Assembly (NCBI GenBank): GCA_005881595.1
Contig: VBBY01000046.1
Coordinates: 1 to 55,533, forward strand
DNA: 55,533 bases
Direction of reading: 5' to 3'
Source of the DNA: Betaproteobacteria bacterium
GTDB taxonomy: Bacteria; Pseudomonadota; Gammaproteobacteria; Burkholderiales; SG8-39
Under the pieces are notes generated by a model, which was not told where the DNA came from, did no database searches, and saw only the letters and a program-made list of their open reading frames with translations. The position numbers and the translations under genes are program-made. This document shows positions 1 through 8,468 of this stretch, one piece after another; position 1 is the first letter of the stretch; each line of letters starts with the position of its first letter.

Positions 1-1887
1 ATCGCAACCGGCGCGCCACTTGTGCACGAGGGCTGGCCCGACAACGTGGCCTATGTCTCGCGCGCCGCGGTAGGCGATGTCGAGGCTGCGATTGGCCAGG
101 CCGACTTGCTGGTCGCGGAGAGATTCAGGCACCCTCGATTGGCCGCGATGCCGATCGAGACGCGCGGCGTGCTCGCCTACGTCGACGATTCAGGCACCCT
201 CATCGTGATCTCGTCCACCCAGCATCCCTACCACGTGCGGGAGGCGATCGCCGAAGTGCTCGGGCTCGTAGAGGAGCGGCTGCGCGTCATCGCGCCTGAG
301 GTCGGCGGCTCGTTTGGCGCGAAGGGGCAGGTGTACCCTGAAGAGATCCTGGTGCCCGCCCTGGCTTTGCGCCTCGGCCGACCGGTCAAGTGGGTCGAGG
401 GCCGCAACGAGCATTTCGTGGCGACCTGCCATGACCGTGAACAAGTGCATGAGATCCGCGTCGGGTTCAAACACGACGGCAGGATTGTCGCGATCGATGA
501 CCGCTTCTGGGCGGACTTCGGCGCTTACCCGGTGCAGGAGGACGGGGTGACCCTCAACACGATCAACCATCTGTGCGCCCCGTACCGGGTCGAGCATTAT
601 CGAAATGTCTGCGCCAATGTGGTCAGCCACAAGATGTTCAGCGCTGCGTACCGCGCAGCCGGACGCCCCGAAGCGGCGTTCGTCATGGACCGCGTCCTCG
701 ACATCGCGGCGCGGCGCCTGCGTCTCGACCCGGCGGAGATCCGGCGCCGTAATTTTCTGCGGCCGCAGGATATGCCGTACCGGCCCGGTCTTACCTATAA
801 GGACGGCGTTCCCGTCGCGTTCGATCCCGGCGACTTCCCCGCGGCCTTCGACAAGCTCCTGAAGCTCTTCGGTTACGAGGAGATGCGGGCGCTGCAGAAG
901 CAGCGCGCCGGTCGCATCCATCGAGTCGGCATTGGACTGTCCTGCTACCTCCAGGGTACCGGGCTGGGCCCCTACGAAGGCGCGAACGTCCGGGTCGACC
1001 CGAAGGGGAAGGTGTATATCTACCTGGGGTGCTCATCGCAGGGTCAGAGCCATGCGACCACCCTCGCGCAAATCTGCGCGCAGGAGCTCGGAGTACCCTT
1101 CGATGACGTGATCATCGTCGGCGGCGACACGCAGGTGCTTCCTTATGGAGTCGGGCCCTACGCGAGCCGTATTGCCGCTAACGCGGGACCCGCCGTGGCG
1201 CGCGCGGCGCGCCAGGTCCGGTTGAAAGCTACGAAAGTCGCCGCGTCAATGCTCGAGGCCGCGGCCGAAGACATCCGCATCACCGGCGGGCGCGCTCATG
1301 TGGTGGGCGTGCCGGCCCTCGGTGTTCCGCTCGCGGAAGTCGCCAGGGTGGCGGTCAAGTCCAAGGAACTGCTGCCGGATCCGGGCCTGAATGCGTGTAC
1401 CTATTTCAATCCGCAGACAGTAACCTGGGCGTTCGGAGCTCAAGCCGCGGCGATAGAAGTGGATGTGGAAACCTGTGAACTGCGCATCCTGAGGTACGCG
1501 GCGATACACGACTGCGGGCAGCCGATCAATCCCATGGTGGTCGACGGGCAGCTCCATGGCGGAATCGCGCAGGGCCTCGGCGGGGCGATGATGGAAGAGA
1601 TCGTCTACGACAGCCTCGGTCAGCTCCGGACCGGAAGCTTCATGGACTACGCCATGCCGAAGGCCGGACAGCTGCCGTCCTTCCTCACGGCGCAGCTCGC
1701 GCATCCGTCCATGATCAACGATCTGGGGATCAAGGGCGTCGGCGAGAGCGGCGCCATCTCGCCCGGCGCCGTGATCTCGAACGCAGTCGAAGATGCGCTG
1801 GCTGATTTTGGCATCATCATCCGGGAACTGCCGCTCACCCCGGCAAGGATCTTCACGCTCTTGAAAGCGGCCGGAGCCTACAAATGA
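1..1887 (+). CDS. xanthine dehydrogenase family protein, molybdopterin-binding (CoxL-type) subunit, 5'-truncated
   Basis: Large catalytic subunit of a molybdenum hydroxylase, which hydroxylates or oxidises a small organic substrate using molybdopterin-cytosine-dinucleotide Mo. The reading frame is open from base 1 (I-A-T-G-A-P-L), so the N-terminal part lies outside the window; about 628 residues are visible. Recognisable blocks are PEVGGSFGAKG near residues 101-111, AYRAAGRPEA near 216-225, GCSSQGQSH near 344-352 and GVGESGAI near 580-587, whose Glu is the catalytic base in this family. The loop at AYR lacks the AYxCSFR signature of form I CO dehydrogenase, so CO oxidation is not indicated. 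No FAD or 2Fe-2S subunit follows, so those partners, if present, lie upstream. The substrate cannot be told. Confidence 0.9.
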   Translation: MATGAPLVHEGWPDNVAYVSRAAVGDVEAAIGQADLLVAERFRHPRLAAMPIETRGVLAYVDDSGTLIVISSTQHPYHVREAIAEVLGLVEERLRVIAPEVGGSFGAKGQVYPEEILVPALALRLGRPVKWVEGRNEHFVATCHDREQVHEIRVGFKHDGRIVAIDDRFWADFGAYPVQEDGVTLNTINHLCAPYRVEHYRNVCANVVSHKMFSAAYRAAGRPEAAFVMDRVLDIAARRLRLDPAEIRRRNFLRPQDMPYRPGLTYKDGVPVAFDPGDFPAAFDKLLKLFGYEEMRALQKQRAGRIHRVGIGLSCYLQGTGLGPYEGANVRVDPKGKVYIYLGCSSQGQSHATTLAQICAQELGVPFDDVIIVGGDTQVLPYGVGPYASRIAANAGPAVARAARQVRLKATKVAASMLEAAAEDIRITGGRAHVVGVPALGVPLAEVARVAVKSKELLPDPGLNACTYFNPQTVTWAFGAQAAAIEVDVETCELRILRYAAIHDCGQPINPMVVDGQLHGGIAQGLGGAMMEEIVYDSLGQLRTGSFMDYAMPKAGQLPSFLTAQLAHPSMINDLGIKGVGESGAISPGAVISNAVEDALADFGIIIRELPLTPARIFTLLKAAGAYK

Positions 1888-1907
1888 GCGTCATCGACCT
1901 ATGAGCA

Positions 1908-2138
1908 TCATCTCCCCATAATGCCTGTGCTGCCGGGGGAGTTGCGGCGATCGTCTTCCCACGCGCCGCGGCTGGCTCCCTGAACAGTGGCAGAGCCGGA
2001 CGACGGTAGCCTGCTGCCGGTAGTGTAGGTGGGTTCCTCGCGCGGCTCGGCGGCGGCTTTGGGGTCAGTGGGCGTCGTCTCGCAGCCGTAAGTTGCGATG
2101 CACAGAACAGAAGCGAGAAACAGCAGGCGGATATGCAT
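1908..2138 (-). CDS. small putative lipoprotein with TGSRLP motif
   Basis: A 76-residue protein with an N-terminal hydrophobic segment (residues 3-16) ending in Y-G-C at position 19, which resembles a lipobox though the -3 and -2 residues are atypical. The rest is hydrophilic, rich in Pro, Thr, Ser and Gly, and contains YTTGSRLP. I recall short exported proteins with this TGSR(L/I)P motif from other betaproteobacteria; none has a function known to me. The ATG at 2138 is preceded by a purine-rich stretch. It is convergent with the molybdenum hydroxylase gene and divergent from the quinoprotein gene. Function unknown. Confidence 0.55.
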   Translation of the reverse strand: MHIRLLFLASVLCIATYGCETTPTDPKAAAEPREEPTYTTGSRLPSSGSATVQGASRGAWEDDRRNSPGSTGIMGR

Positions 2139-2212
2139 TTCCTGGAACCCCCTCGTTGGACTACGGGGCGAGTCTAGCTCATCGGCTCCCCTCGAGCTAC
2201 CGCGCTTTCATT

Positions 2213-2287
2213 AGCATCTACTCTGATTCGCCTCCCGTTCATAAGCATCTACCCTGAGTCGCCCCCCGTCTTTATATAGAGTAGATG
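2213..2287. promoter_or_regulatory. 31-bp imperfect direct repeat plus 10-bp inverted repeat, operator-like
   Basis: Two adjacent 31-bp units (2213-2243 and 2244-2274) match at 25 of 31 positions, both beginning AGCATCTAC. CATCTACTCT at 2215-2224 is exactly complementary to AGAGTAGATG at 2278-2287, which lies about 20 nt before the quinoprotein start. Repeated half-sites in a divergent promoter region suggest binding of a dimeric regulator, but no regulator gene is adjacent. Alternatively the inverted repeat could form an mRNA hairpin just upstream of the ribosome binding site. Confidence 0.45.
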
Positions 2288-2310
2288 AGTCCCAAGGAGA
2301 GGAGAACATC

Positions 2311-4563
2311 GTGGTTAAACGACGCCTTATCGGTGCGCTGCTCGCGTGCGCGTCATTGACAATACAGGTCCCGGCGCTCGCGGAAGGAATTGATCTGCAG
2401 AATACCCGGAGTTTCCACGGGGGGCCGATCAACAACGAGACCGTGAGTCGACTCAGGGCCAAGTGGGTCTACCAGACAGCACCCGACACTGGAACGGCAA
2501 GCAATGCCCAGGGCAGCATCTCGTCCACTCCGGCCGTCGACGGTCCGTATCTCTACTTCAATGACATGACCGGCTACCTGACCAAATTGAACCGCTTCAC
2601 CGGGAAGCTGATCTGGAGAAAGAATTATGTGAACGATCTCTCGGTCCCGGGTTTTGTCGCGAAGGGCTCGCGCAACACACCATATGTCAAAGGAGACCTG
2701 ATCATCGTCGGAAGCAACATGGGGCTGGTTGACCGCCTTTGCCGGCTCACCCCAGGAGCCACCCCGAGCGCCCTGGGTTGCGCTTCGGGAGATGGCGCCA
2801 TCGTGCTCGCGATCAACAAGCAAACCGGTCAAGTCGTCTGGAGAACGAAAGCCGATACGCATCCTTCAGCGAAAATCACTGGATCGATCAGCGGCCACGA
2901 CAACATGATCTTCGTGCCGGTCGGAAACTGGGAGGAAGATTGGGCCAGGGCCTACCCGAACATCTACGTCGAACCGGTCGACCCGAGCTCGCACTATCCG
3001 TGCTGCTCGGCGCGGGGAAGCTTGGTGGCCATGGACGTCAACACGGGACAGATTCGCTGGAAGCGACATACCAACATCGGGAATGACCCCGATCATGAGC
3101 TGCCGCAAGAGCTGAGAGCGCTGCTGCAGCCCAAGGGATCCTTCGGCACTTCGACCTACGGGCACAATCCGACGGTCGATGCGGCCAGGCGCCAGGTCTA
3201 TATCGCCACCGCCCAGACGACCACCGCGCCTCAAGTGGCTCAGGACTGCGAACAGGCCAGGCGAAGAACCGGCGACCCCAACGCGAACATTCCCGGTTTG
3301 CCTGCGGGCGTGAACTGCAACAACCTCAACGAGAAGCTGAAGATCTACGCGAATGCGATGCTCGCGATCGACATGGACACGGGGCGTGTCAACTGGGTTC
3401 ACTACGCTCATAAGTACGATGCCTGGAATCACGCGTGCGGCGCGCCGGACTTATACGGCTGGGCGACTGTGGTTCCGGCGCTCTTCCCCGTGCCGATCTC
3501 GAATACGAACAATTGCGGCCAGACTCCGATCGGGCCGGACATGGGATTCGGCCAGCAACCCAAGCTCGTCCGCAACGCCAACCTCGGGGGAGGGAAACGG
3601 GGCGACATCGTGGTCGGCGGCAACAAGGACGGCAGGTTGTTCGGGCTCGATCCCGCCACGGGGAGAAAAATCTGGGAGACCAACGTGGAGCCCGGCGGCG
3701 TCTACGGCGGATTGCAGTTTGGGCTTGCCGCCGACGATGGCAAGGTGTTCTTTGGAACGACCAATTCGAGGAACATGGGCAGGGACGTCAGAACGCCCTA
3801 CGTCCCGGTCACGACCTTCCTCGGCATCAACGGTTTTACGGCGCTCGGGTTGAAAACAGGTCCCTTCGTGAAGCGCGATGCGGCGATGCCGGTCGAGTAC
3901 CCGGCTCCGGCAAATCAGGATCTGCCGTTCCCGGGTCCGAATCTGGTGTATGGGATCAACGACTACCCCAACGTCTATCCGGACCCCGACAAAATAGGCG
4001 GCCCCCCCAGCTTCATGAAAGGCCCTGCCAGCGGCCCGGTCGAGCTCTGGACGCTAGTGAATCCGCCATCCGACGTGAGTGCCGATGGACTCACCGTCTT
4101 CAACGATCATGGAAGACTCCAGACCATCGACGGGATGGTTCATGCCGTGGATGCCGGCTCCGGGGAGATCTTGTGGCAGCGGCCTGCGTACGATGGCATC
4201 AAGGGCACTCTGGGCAATGGGCAGGCCTTTGGCACACTGAGCGTCGGCAATGGAGTCGTGTTCATCGGCTATCAGGACGGCAAGGGAACCATGGTCGCCC
4301 TGGATGCCGAGTCTGGAAGGAAGCTCTTCGAGTTTCATAACCAGATCAAGCTCGCCAACGGCTCCGTGATGCAGTCGGGCGCCGTCGAAGGCGGACCTCA
4401 GGTCGTTGGCAACATGGTCTATTGGGGTGTCGGCGCGGAGAGTGGAGGTTTGTTTACCAACAGGGACGGGGTCAACGTCAACGCGGGAAGCCGCATGTTC
4501 GGATTCGAATTGATGCGCGACCGCGATGAAGGGTCTGAAGATCGCGAGGAAAGCGCCGAATAA
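2311..4563 (+). CDS. exported PQQ-binding beta-propeller oxidoreductase, polyvinyl alcohol dehydrogenase-like
   Basis: A 750-residue periplasmic quinoprotein. The GTG start is supported by AAGGAGAGGAG at 2294-2304. Residues 1-25 form a signal peptide ending ALAEG. Propeller-blade motifs recur (GKLIW, GQVVWRT, GQIRWKRH, GRVNWVH, GRKIWE, GEILWQRP). An adjacent Cys-Cys pair (YPCCSARG, near residues 230-237) recalls the vicinal disulfide of PQQ dehydrogenases but occupies a different place in the chain. YDAWNHACG near residues 370-378 resembles the active-site region of polyvinyl alcohol dehydrogenase-type enzymes. There is no CxxCH heme motif, so it is not a quinohemoprotein. Third-codon positions look less GC-biased than in the housekeeping genes, consistent with acquisition. 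The substrate is unknown; a secondary alcohol is an inference. Confidence 0.82.
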   Translation: MVKRRLIGALLACASLTIQVPALAEGIDLQNTRSFHGGPINNETVSRLRAKWVYQTAPDTGTASNAQGSISSTPAVDGPYLYFNDMTGYLTKLNRFTGKLIWRKNYVNDLSVPGFVAKGSRNTPYVKGDLIIVGSNMGLVDRLCRLTPGATPSALGCASGDGAIVLAINKQTGQVVWRTKADTHPSAKITGSISGHDNMIFVPVGNWEEDWARAYPNIYVEPVDPSSHYPCCSARGSLVAMDVNTGQIRWKRHTNIGNDPDHELPQELRALLQPKGSFGTSTYGHNPTVDAARRQVYIATAQTTTAPQVAQDCEQARRRTGDPNANIPGLPAGVNCNNLNEKLKIYANAMLAIDMDTGRVNWVHYAHKYDAWNHACGAPDLYGWATVVPALFPVPISNTNNCGQTPIGPDMGFGQQPKLVRNANLGGGKRGDIVVGGNKDGRLFGLDPATGRKIWETNVEPGGVYGGLQFGLAADDGKVFFGTTNSRNMGRDVRTPYVPVTTFLGINGFTALGLKTGPFVKRDAAMPVEYPAPANQDLPFPGPNLVYGINDYPNVYPDPDKIGGPPSFMKGPASGPVELWTLVNPPSDVSADGLTVFNDHGRLQTIDGMVHAVDAGSGEILWQRPAYDGIKGTLGNGQAFGTLSVGNGVVFIGYQDGKGTMVALDAESGRKLFEFHNQIKLANGSVMQSGAVEGGPQVVGNMVYWGVGAESGGLFTNRDGVNVNAGSRMFGFELMRDRDEGSEDREESAE

Positions 4564-4575
4564 GCGACGAGTCCA

Positions 4576-6891
4576 TTATTGGAAAGGCCACTGAGGCAGG
4601 CACACGCCCAAAGGCAGGCACACAACTGGAGGCAGGCACACGCCTAATGGAGGGCACTGGTCGTCGGGCGGTGGCGGCGGCACGACGTCCGTGATCTTCG
4701 CGACGAAGGCGTCGGCGATAGTGAAGAAGCCGTCGGAGACACCCGCGGGGGTGGCCTGGAAGCTGCCCGCGGTGGCCGGAAAGTCGCCGGAGGCGGTGAA
4801 TCCCGTAACGTAGGCGTCTGCGCTGGCGTCCACGGCGATCGCGTGGCCTGCGTCACTGCCGCTGCCGCCGAGATAGGTGGAGTAGACGAGGGCGGAGCCG
4901 GCGGCATCGAGCTTCGTCACGAAGGCGTCCCAGCTGCCGCCGCCGTAGGTTGCCGTCGCCGTCGTCGGGAAGTCGCTGGAGTTGGTTTCACCCGTCACGA
5001 AGGCGTTGCCGGCCGAGTCCACCGCAATGCCGAAGCCTGCCTCTCCGCCGCTGCCGCCGAGGTAGGTGGAGTAAACGAGGGCGCAGCCGGTGGGATCGAG
5101 CTTCGTCACGAAGGCGTCGCTGACGAACGTACCGCCGCCGTAGGTTGTCTGGAAGGCCCCCATCGTCGTCGGAAAGTCGGTGGAGTCGGTCAACCCGGTC
5201 ACGTAGGCGTTTCCGGCCGCGTCTACGGCGAGCCCGAAGATCACGTCTCCGCCACTACCCCCGAGGTAGGTGGAGTAGACGAGGGCGGAGCCGGTGGGAT
5301 CAAGCTTCGCCACGAAGCCGTCGTCGATGCCGCCGCCGTAGGTCGTCTGGAAGGCCCCTGCGGTCGTCGGGAAGTCGATGCCGGCGCCACCGGTTACGTA
5401 GACGTTGCCCGAGGCGTCCACCGCGATCCCGCTGCCCCCGGCTGGGAGGTAGGTGGAGTAGATGAGGGAGACGGAGCCGGCGGGATTGAGCTTCGTCACG
5501 AACCCGCTGCTCCCGCTGGCGGGGGTCGTCTGAAAGGCCCCTAACGTCGTCGGGAAGTTGCCGGATTGGGTAAGTCCCGTCACGTAGGCGTTGCCGGCCG
5601 GATCCACCGCGATCGCACTGCCCTCGTCAAGGCCGCTGCCGCCGAGGTAGGTGGAGTAGAGGAGCGCAGAGCCGGCGGCATCGAGCTGCGTCACGAAGGC
5701 GTCACCACCATTGGACACATCGCCTCCGAAGGTCGGCTGAACCGCCGTCGGCGTCGTCGGGAAGTTGCTGGAGTTGGTATTCCCCGTCACGAAGGCGTTG
5801 CCGGCGGAGTCCACCGCGATGCCGTAGCCTACCTCTGAGTTATTGCCACCGAGGTAGGTGGAGTAGACGAGAGCGGAGCCGGTGGGATTCAGCTTCGTCA
5901 CGAAGGCGCTGTGGCCGGGGAGGGTCGTCTGAAAGGCCCCTGCCGTCGTCGGAAAGTCGGGCGAGAAAGTCCTGCCGGTCAGATAGGCGTTGCCGTCTGC
6001 GTCCACGGCGATCGCGCGGCCCCGGTCGTCAGCGCCGCCGCCGAGGTAGGTGGAATAAGAAAGTACCGGGTCGATGACCAGCGCTCGGCTGGCTTCATGA
6101 GGCGCGACCTTGAAGCCGACCTGATGCTCGCCCGTGAGCACGTAGCCGCCCGGGATTTCCTTCCTGACGCCGCCGACCTCCTGATAGATGAAGGGCTTTT
6201 GCTGGCGTAGCGTGCCTGCGGCCGTGTGGATCACCAGATCGCCCTGGACATCATCCACTTCCACCTTGTCGGCACCCGCAAAGCGAAGCGCGATGGCGCC
6301 GGGGTCGGCGCCCGGACGCACGACGAAGTCGTATTCCAGCTGCCGCTGTTTACCGTAGTACACGAGGTCGATACCGGGATAGACCTCGCGGTAATGGACT
6401 TTCGCGTAGGTCGGGACGTTGGTGCGCCACTTCGCGGGATCGTTGCCGATGAAGTAGTTGGCCTTGCCGGGCAGCTCCTCCAGCCCCGCCACGCGCGCAG
6501 CGGGGTTGGCGCCGGCGAAGCTCATGCGCAGCACGGACCCGGTCACTGGCTTTCGCGACTCCGCCCTGCTCCGTGCGGCTGGCTTGCGCGCGAGCGACTC
6601 CGGCTTGATCAACGTCAGCGCAGCACCGGTGGGGGTGAGAAAGAGACTGAAGCCGGGGCCGCGCGCGAGGAAGCGCACATCCTCGTGCGTCTGCCCGCGA
6701 TTCGCCTCGAAGTGCAACGGCAGCTTGCCGTAGGCCTCGCTCACGCGAGCATCTGCCGCTGCGGCTGCGGGACAAGCGAAGCCGACGACGAATGGGAACA
6801 GCACGAACATCCGGCGAGACGCGTTCTTGAACACGACTACCTTCCTACGACTTGCGGTAGCGAGAGGTTTGACAGCGCGACTCATCGGCAT
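4576..6891 (-). CDS. secreted SBBP-repeat beta-propeller protein
   Basis: A 771-residue exported protein. Residues 27-47 form a hydrophobic export signal ending PAAAAADA. Residues 50-270 form a conserved N-terminal domain (NRGQTHEDVRF, PTYAKVHYREVYPGIDLVYYG). Residues 280-735 carry about eight copies of a 55-60 residue SBBP repeat built on GSALVYSTYLGG, GIAVD-AGNAYVTG and DFPTT-AFQTT. A proline run (PPPPP) then leads to a Cys/Pro-rich tail of near-identical hexads (C-L-P-x-G-V). The start at 6891 has GAGAGGAG with 7-nt spacing. Such proteins are thought to be surface-exposed or secreted; no enzymatic residues are evident. It converges on the quinoprotein gene with a 12-nt gap. Confidence 0.85.
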   Translation of the reverse strand: MPMSRAVKPLATASRRKVVVFKNASRRMFVLFPFVVGFACPAAAAADARVSEAYGKLPLHFEANRGQTHEDVRFLARGPGFSLFLTPTGAALTLIKPESLARKPAARSRAESRKPVTGSVLRMSFAGANPAARVAGLEELPGKANYFIGNDPAKWRTNVPTYAKVHYREVYPGIDLVYYGKQRQLEYDFVVRPGADPGAIALRFAGADKVEVDDVQGDLVIHTAAGTLRQQKPFIYQEVGGVRKEIPGGYVLTGEHQVGFKVAPHEASRALVIDPVLSYSTYLGGGADDRGRAIAVDADGNAYLTGRTFSPDFPTTAGAFQTTLPGHSAFVTKLNPTGSALVYSTYLGGNNSEVGYGIAVDSAGNAFVTGNTNSSNFPTTPTAVQPTFGGDVSNGGDAFVTQLDAAGSALLYSTYLGGSGLDEGSAIAVDPAGNAYVTGLTQSGNFPTTLGAFQTTPASGSSGFVTKLNPAGSVSLIYSTYLPAGGSGIAVDASGNVYVTGGAGIDFPTTAGAFQTTYGGGIDDGFVAKLDPTGSALVYSTYLGGSGGDVIFGLAVDAAGNAYVTGLTDSTDFPTTMGAFQTTYGGGTFVSDAFVTKLDPTGCALVYSTYLGGSGGEAGFGIAVDSAGNAFVTGETNSSDFPTTATATYGGGSWDAFVTKLDAAGSALVYSTYLGGSGSDAGHAIAVDASADAYVTGFTASGDFPATAGSFQATPAGVSDGFFTIADAFVAKITDVVPPPPPDDQCPPLGVCLPPVVCLPLGVCLPQWPFQ
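4596..4649 (-). repeat. three tandem 18-bp units in the 3' end of the SBBP gene
   Basis: GCAGGCACAC begins at 4596, 4614 and 4632, an exact 18-bp period with variation confined to the last 8 bases of each unit. On the minus strand each unit encodes a Cys-Leu-Pro hexad, giving the protein an expandable Cys/Pro tail. Confidence 0.75.
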
Positions 6892-7121
6892 TCATGCGCT
6901 CCTCTCATCACGTGTACGCTGCTCGTGTTACAGGACAGAATTTCCGCGATGCCTCTGTTGGACTATGTGCACGATTTGCGCTTGCTACGGGTTGCAGGGC
7001 TTCGGAGATAACCGGCGCGGCTTGAGGGATCGCTACGCGAAGTTTGCGACGGAGAATTTGGCTACCGCAGCTGCGCGGATCGAGGCCGTAAGCGCATCTT
7101 CGCTACGGTCCCGTAACTAGG

Positions 7122-7197
7122 TGGCTCCCCGACCAGGGCTCGAACCTGGGACCTGCGGATTAACAGTCCGTCGCTCTACCAACTGAGCTATCGGGGA
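7122..7197 (-). tRNA. tRNA-Asn (GTT)
   Basis: 76-nt tRNA including an encoded CCA. The 7-bp acceptor stem pairs TCCCCGA (5' end at 7197) with TCGGGGA. The D-loop is AGCTCAGTTGGTAGAGC, the anticodon loop CTGTTAA has anticodon GTT, and the T-arm contains GGTTCGAGCC. It lies 29 nt downstream of tyrB on the same strand, so it may be co-transcribed with it. Confidence 0.96.
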
Positions 7198-7226
7198 TCC
7201 GGGACGACCGCGGATTTTACCATCGC

Positions 7227-8429
7227 CTACTCGATGACCTTCGCGATCGCGTCGGCCACGTAGTCGACGTTCTTGGAGTTGAGCGCGGCGACGCAGATGC
7301 GGCCGGTGTCGATGGCGTAGATCGAGTATTCCGCGCGCAGCCTCTGTACTTGCGCCTTGCTCAGCCCGGAATACGAGAACATGCCGCGCTGGGCGAGGAC
7401 GAAGCTGAAATCGGCGCCCGGCGCGCGCGCGTGGATTTTCTCGACCAGCTGCTTGCGCATGGCCTTGATGCGCTCGCGCATCGCGCCCAGCTCGCGGTCC
7501 CACAGGCTGCGCAGCTGTGGGCTGGCGAGCACGCTCGCCACGATCTGCCCGCCGTGCGTCGGCGGATTGGAATAATTGCCGCGCACCACGCGCTTCAATT
7601 GCGACAGCACCCTTGACGCCTCCTCGGCGCTCGCGCTCACCACGCTGAGCGCGCCGACGCGCTCGCCGTAGAGCGAGAACGACTTCGAGAACGAGCTCGA
7701 CAGGAACACCGGCGTCATGGCGCCGGCGAACAGCCGCGCCGCGTAGCCGTCGGCCTCCAGCCCGTCGGCGAAGCCCTGGTAGGCGAGGTCGAGGAACGGC
7801 ACCAGGCCGCGCGACATGACGATGTCCAGCACCTTGCTCCATTGCTCGCGGCTGAGGTCGACGCCGGTCGGGTTGTGGCAGCAGGCATGCAGGACCACGA
7901 TCGACCCGGCGGGAAGGGCGCCCAGGGCGCGCTGCATGCCGGCGAAGTCGAGGCCATGCGTCTTCGCGTCGTAATACGGGTACGAGTCGACGGTGAAGCC
8001 TGCGGCCTCGAACAGCTGCCGGTGGTTCTCCCAGCTCGGGTCGCTGATCCAGAGCTGCGCGCCCGGGCTGATGCGCCTGAGGAAATCGGCGCCGATCCTC
8101 AGGCCGCCGGTGCCGCCGAGCGCCTGGACGGTAACAATATTGTTCTTTGGTGAACCAAAAACCAGTTCCTGCACCGCGCGGTCGTACGCGGCGAGGCCGT
8201 CGATCGGCAGATAGCCGCGCGACGGGGTGTTCTTCAGCCGCTCGCTCTCGGCATGCCGCACGCACTCGAGCAGGGGGATTTTGCCGGTGTCGTCGTAATA
8301 CACGCCCACGCCAAGGTTCACCTTGCGCGGGTTCGGGTCGGCGGCGAACGCCTCGGTGACGCCGAGGATCGGGTCGCTGGGGGCCATCGGCACCGAAGCC
8401 AGCAAGGACGGTGAGTGCGGTGCGTTCAT
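7227..8429 (-). CDS. tyrB: aromatic/aspartate amino acid aminotransferase (class I)
   Basis: PLP-dependent transaminase of 400 residues, cytoplasmic, interconverting aromatic amino acids or aspartate with their 2-oxo acids using 2-oxoglutarate. It has the family N-terminus ([14 protein letters not shown], residues 18-31), [13 protein letters not shown] (38-50), [11 protein letters not shown] in the middle, and the Schiff-base lysine in SFSKSF at Lys249. Length matches the AspC/TyrB family. The ATG at 8429 lies 39 nt from the divergent uvrB start; the ATG at residue 15 is an alternative. I prefer tyrB over aspC from the local order (tyrB, tRNA-Asn, uvrB) seen in related genomes, but sequence alone does not fix specificity. 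Confidence 0.9.
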   Translation of the reverse strand: MNAPHSPSLLASVPMAPSDPILGVTEAFAADPNPRKVNLGVGVYYDDTGKIPLLECVRHAESERLKNTPSRGYLPIDGLAAYDRAVQELVFGSPKNNIVTVQALGGTGGLRIGADFLRRISPGAQLWISDPSWENHRQLFEAAGFTVDSYPYYDAKTHGLDFAGMQRALGALPAGSIVVLHACCHNPTGVDLSREQWSKVLDIVMSRGLVPFLDLAYQGFADGLEADGYAARLFAGAMTPVFLSSSFSKSFSLYGERVGALSVVSASAEEASRVLSQLKRVVRGNYSNPPTHGGQIVASVLASPQLRSLWDRELGAMRERIKAMRKQLVEKIHARAPGADFSFVLAQRGMFSYSGLSKAQVQRLRAEYSIYAIDTGRICVAALNSKNVDYVADAIAKVIE

Positions 8430-8468
8430 CTGTTACGATTTAAAATTTCTCTAGACGAAATTCTACCC

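Noticed and set aside
1-1887. Aerobic CO dehydrogenase (coxL) assignment
   Set aside because: The AYxCSFR active-site signature is absent (AYRAAGRPEA instead) and no coxM or coxS genes are visible.
6892-7121. 230-nt spacer between the SBBP gene and tRNA-Asn, looked at for a small gene or attachment-site duplication
   Set aside because: Only short, poor frames are present, and I found no repeat of the tRNA-Asn 3' end here, so no integration event is supported.
7998-8265. Alternative minus-strand frame (part of a 382-residue frame, 7117-8265) within tyrB
   Set aside because: It runs through tRNA-Asn and is out of frame with the aminotransferase motifs.
8430-8468. LexA/SOS box upstream of uvrB
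   Set aside because: No CTG-N10-CAG-type palindrome is present in the 39-nt spacer; TAAAAT at about 8441 is only a weak -10 candidate.
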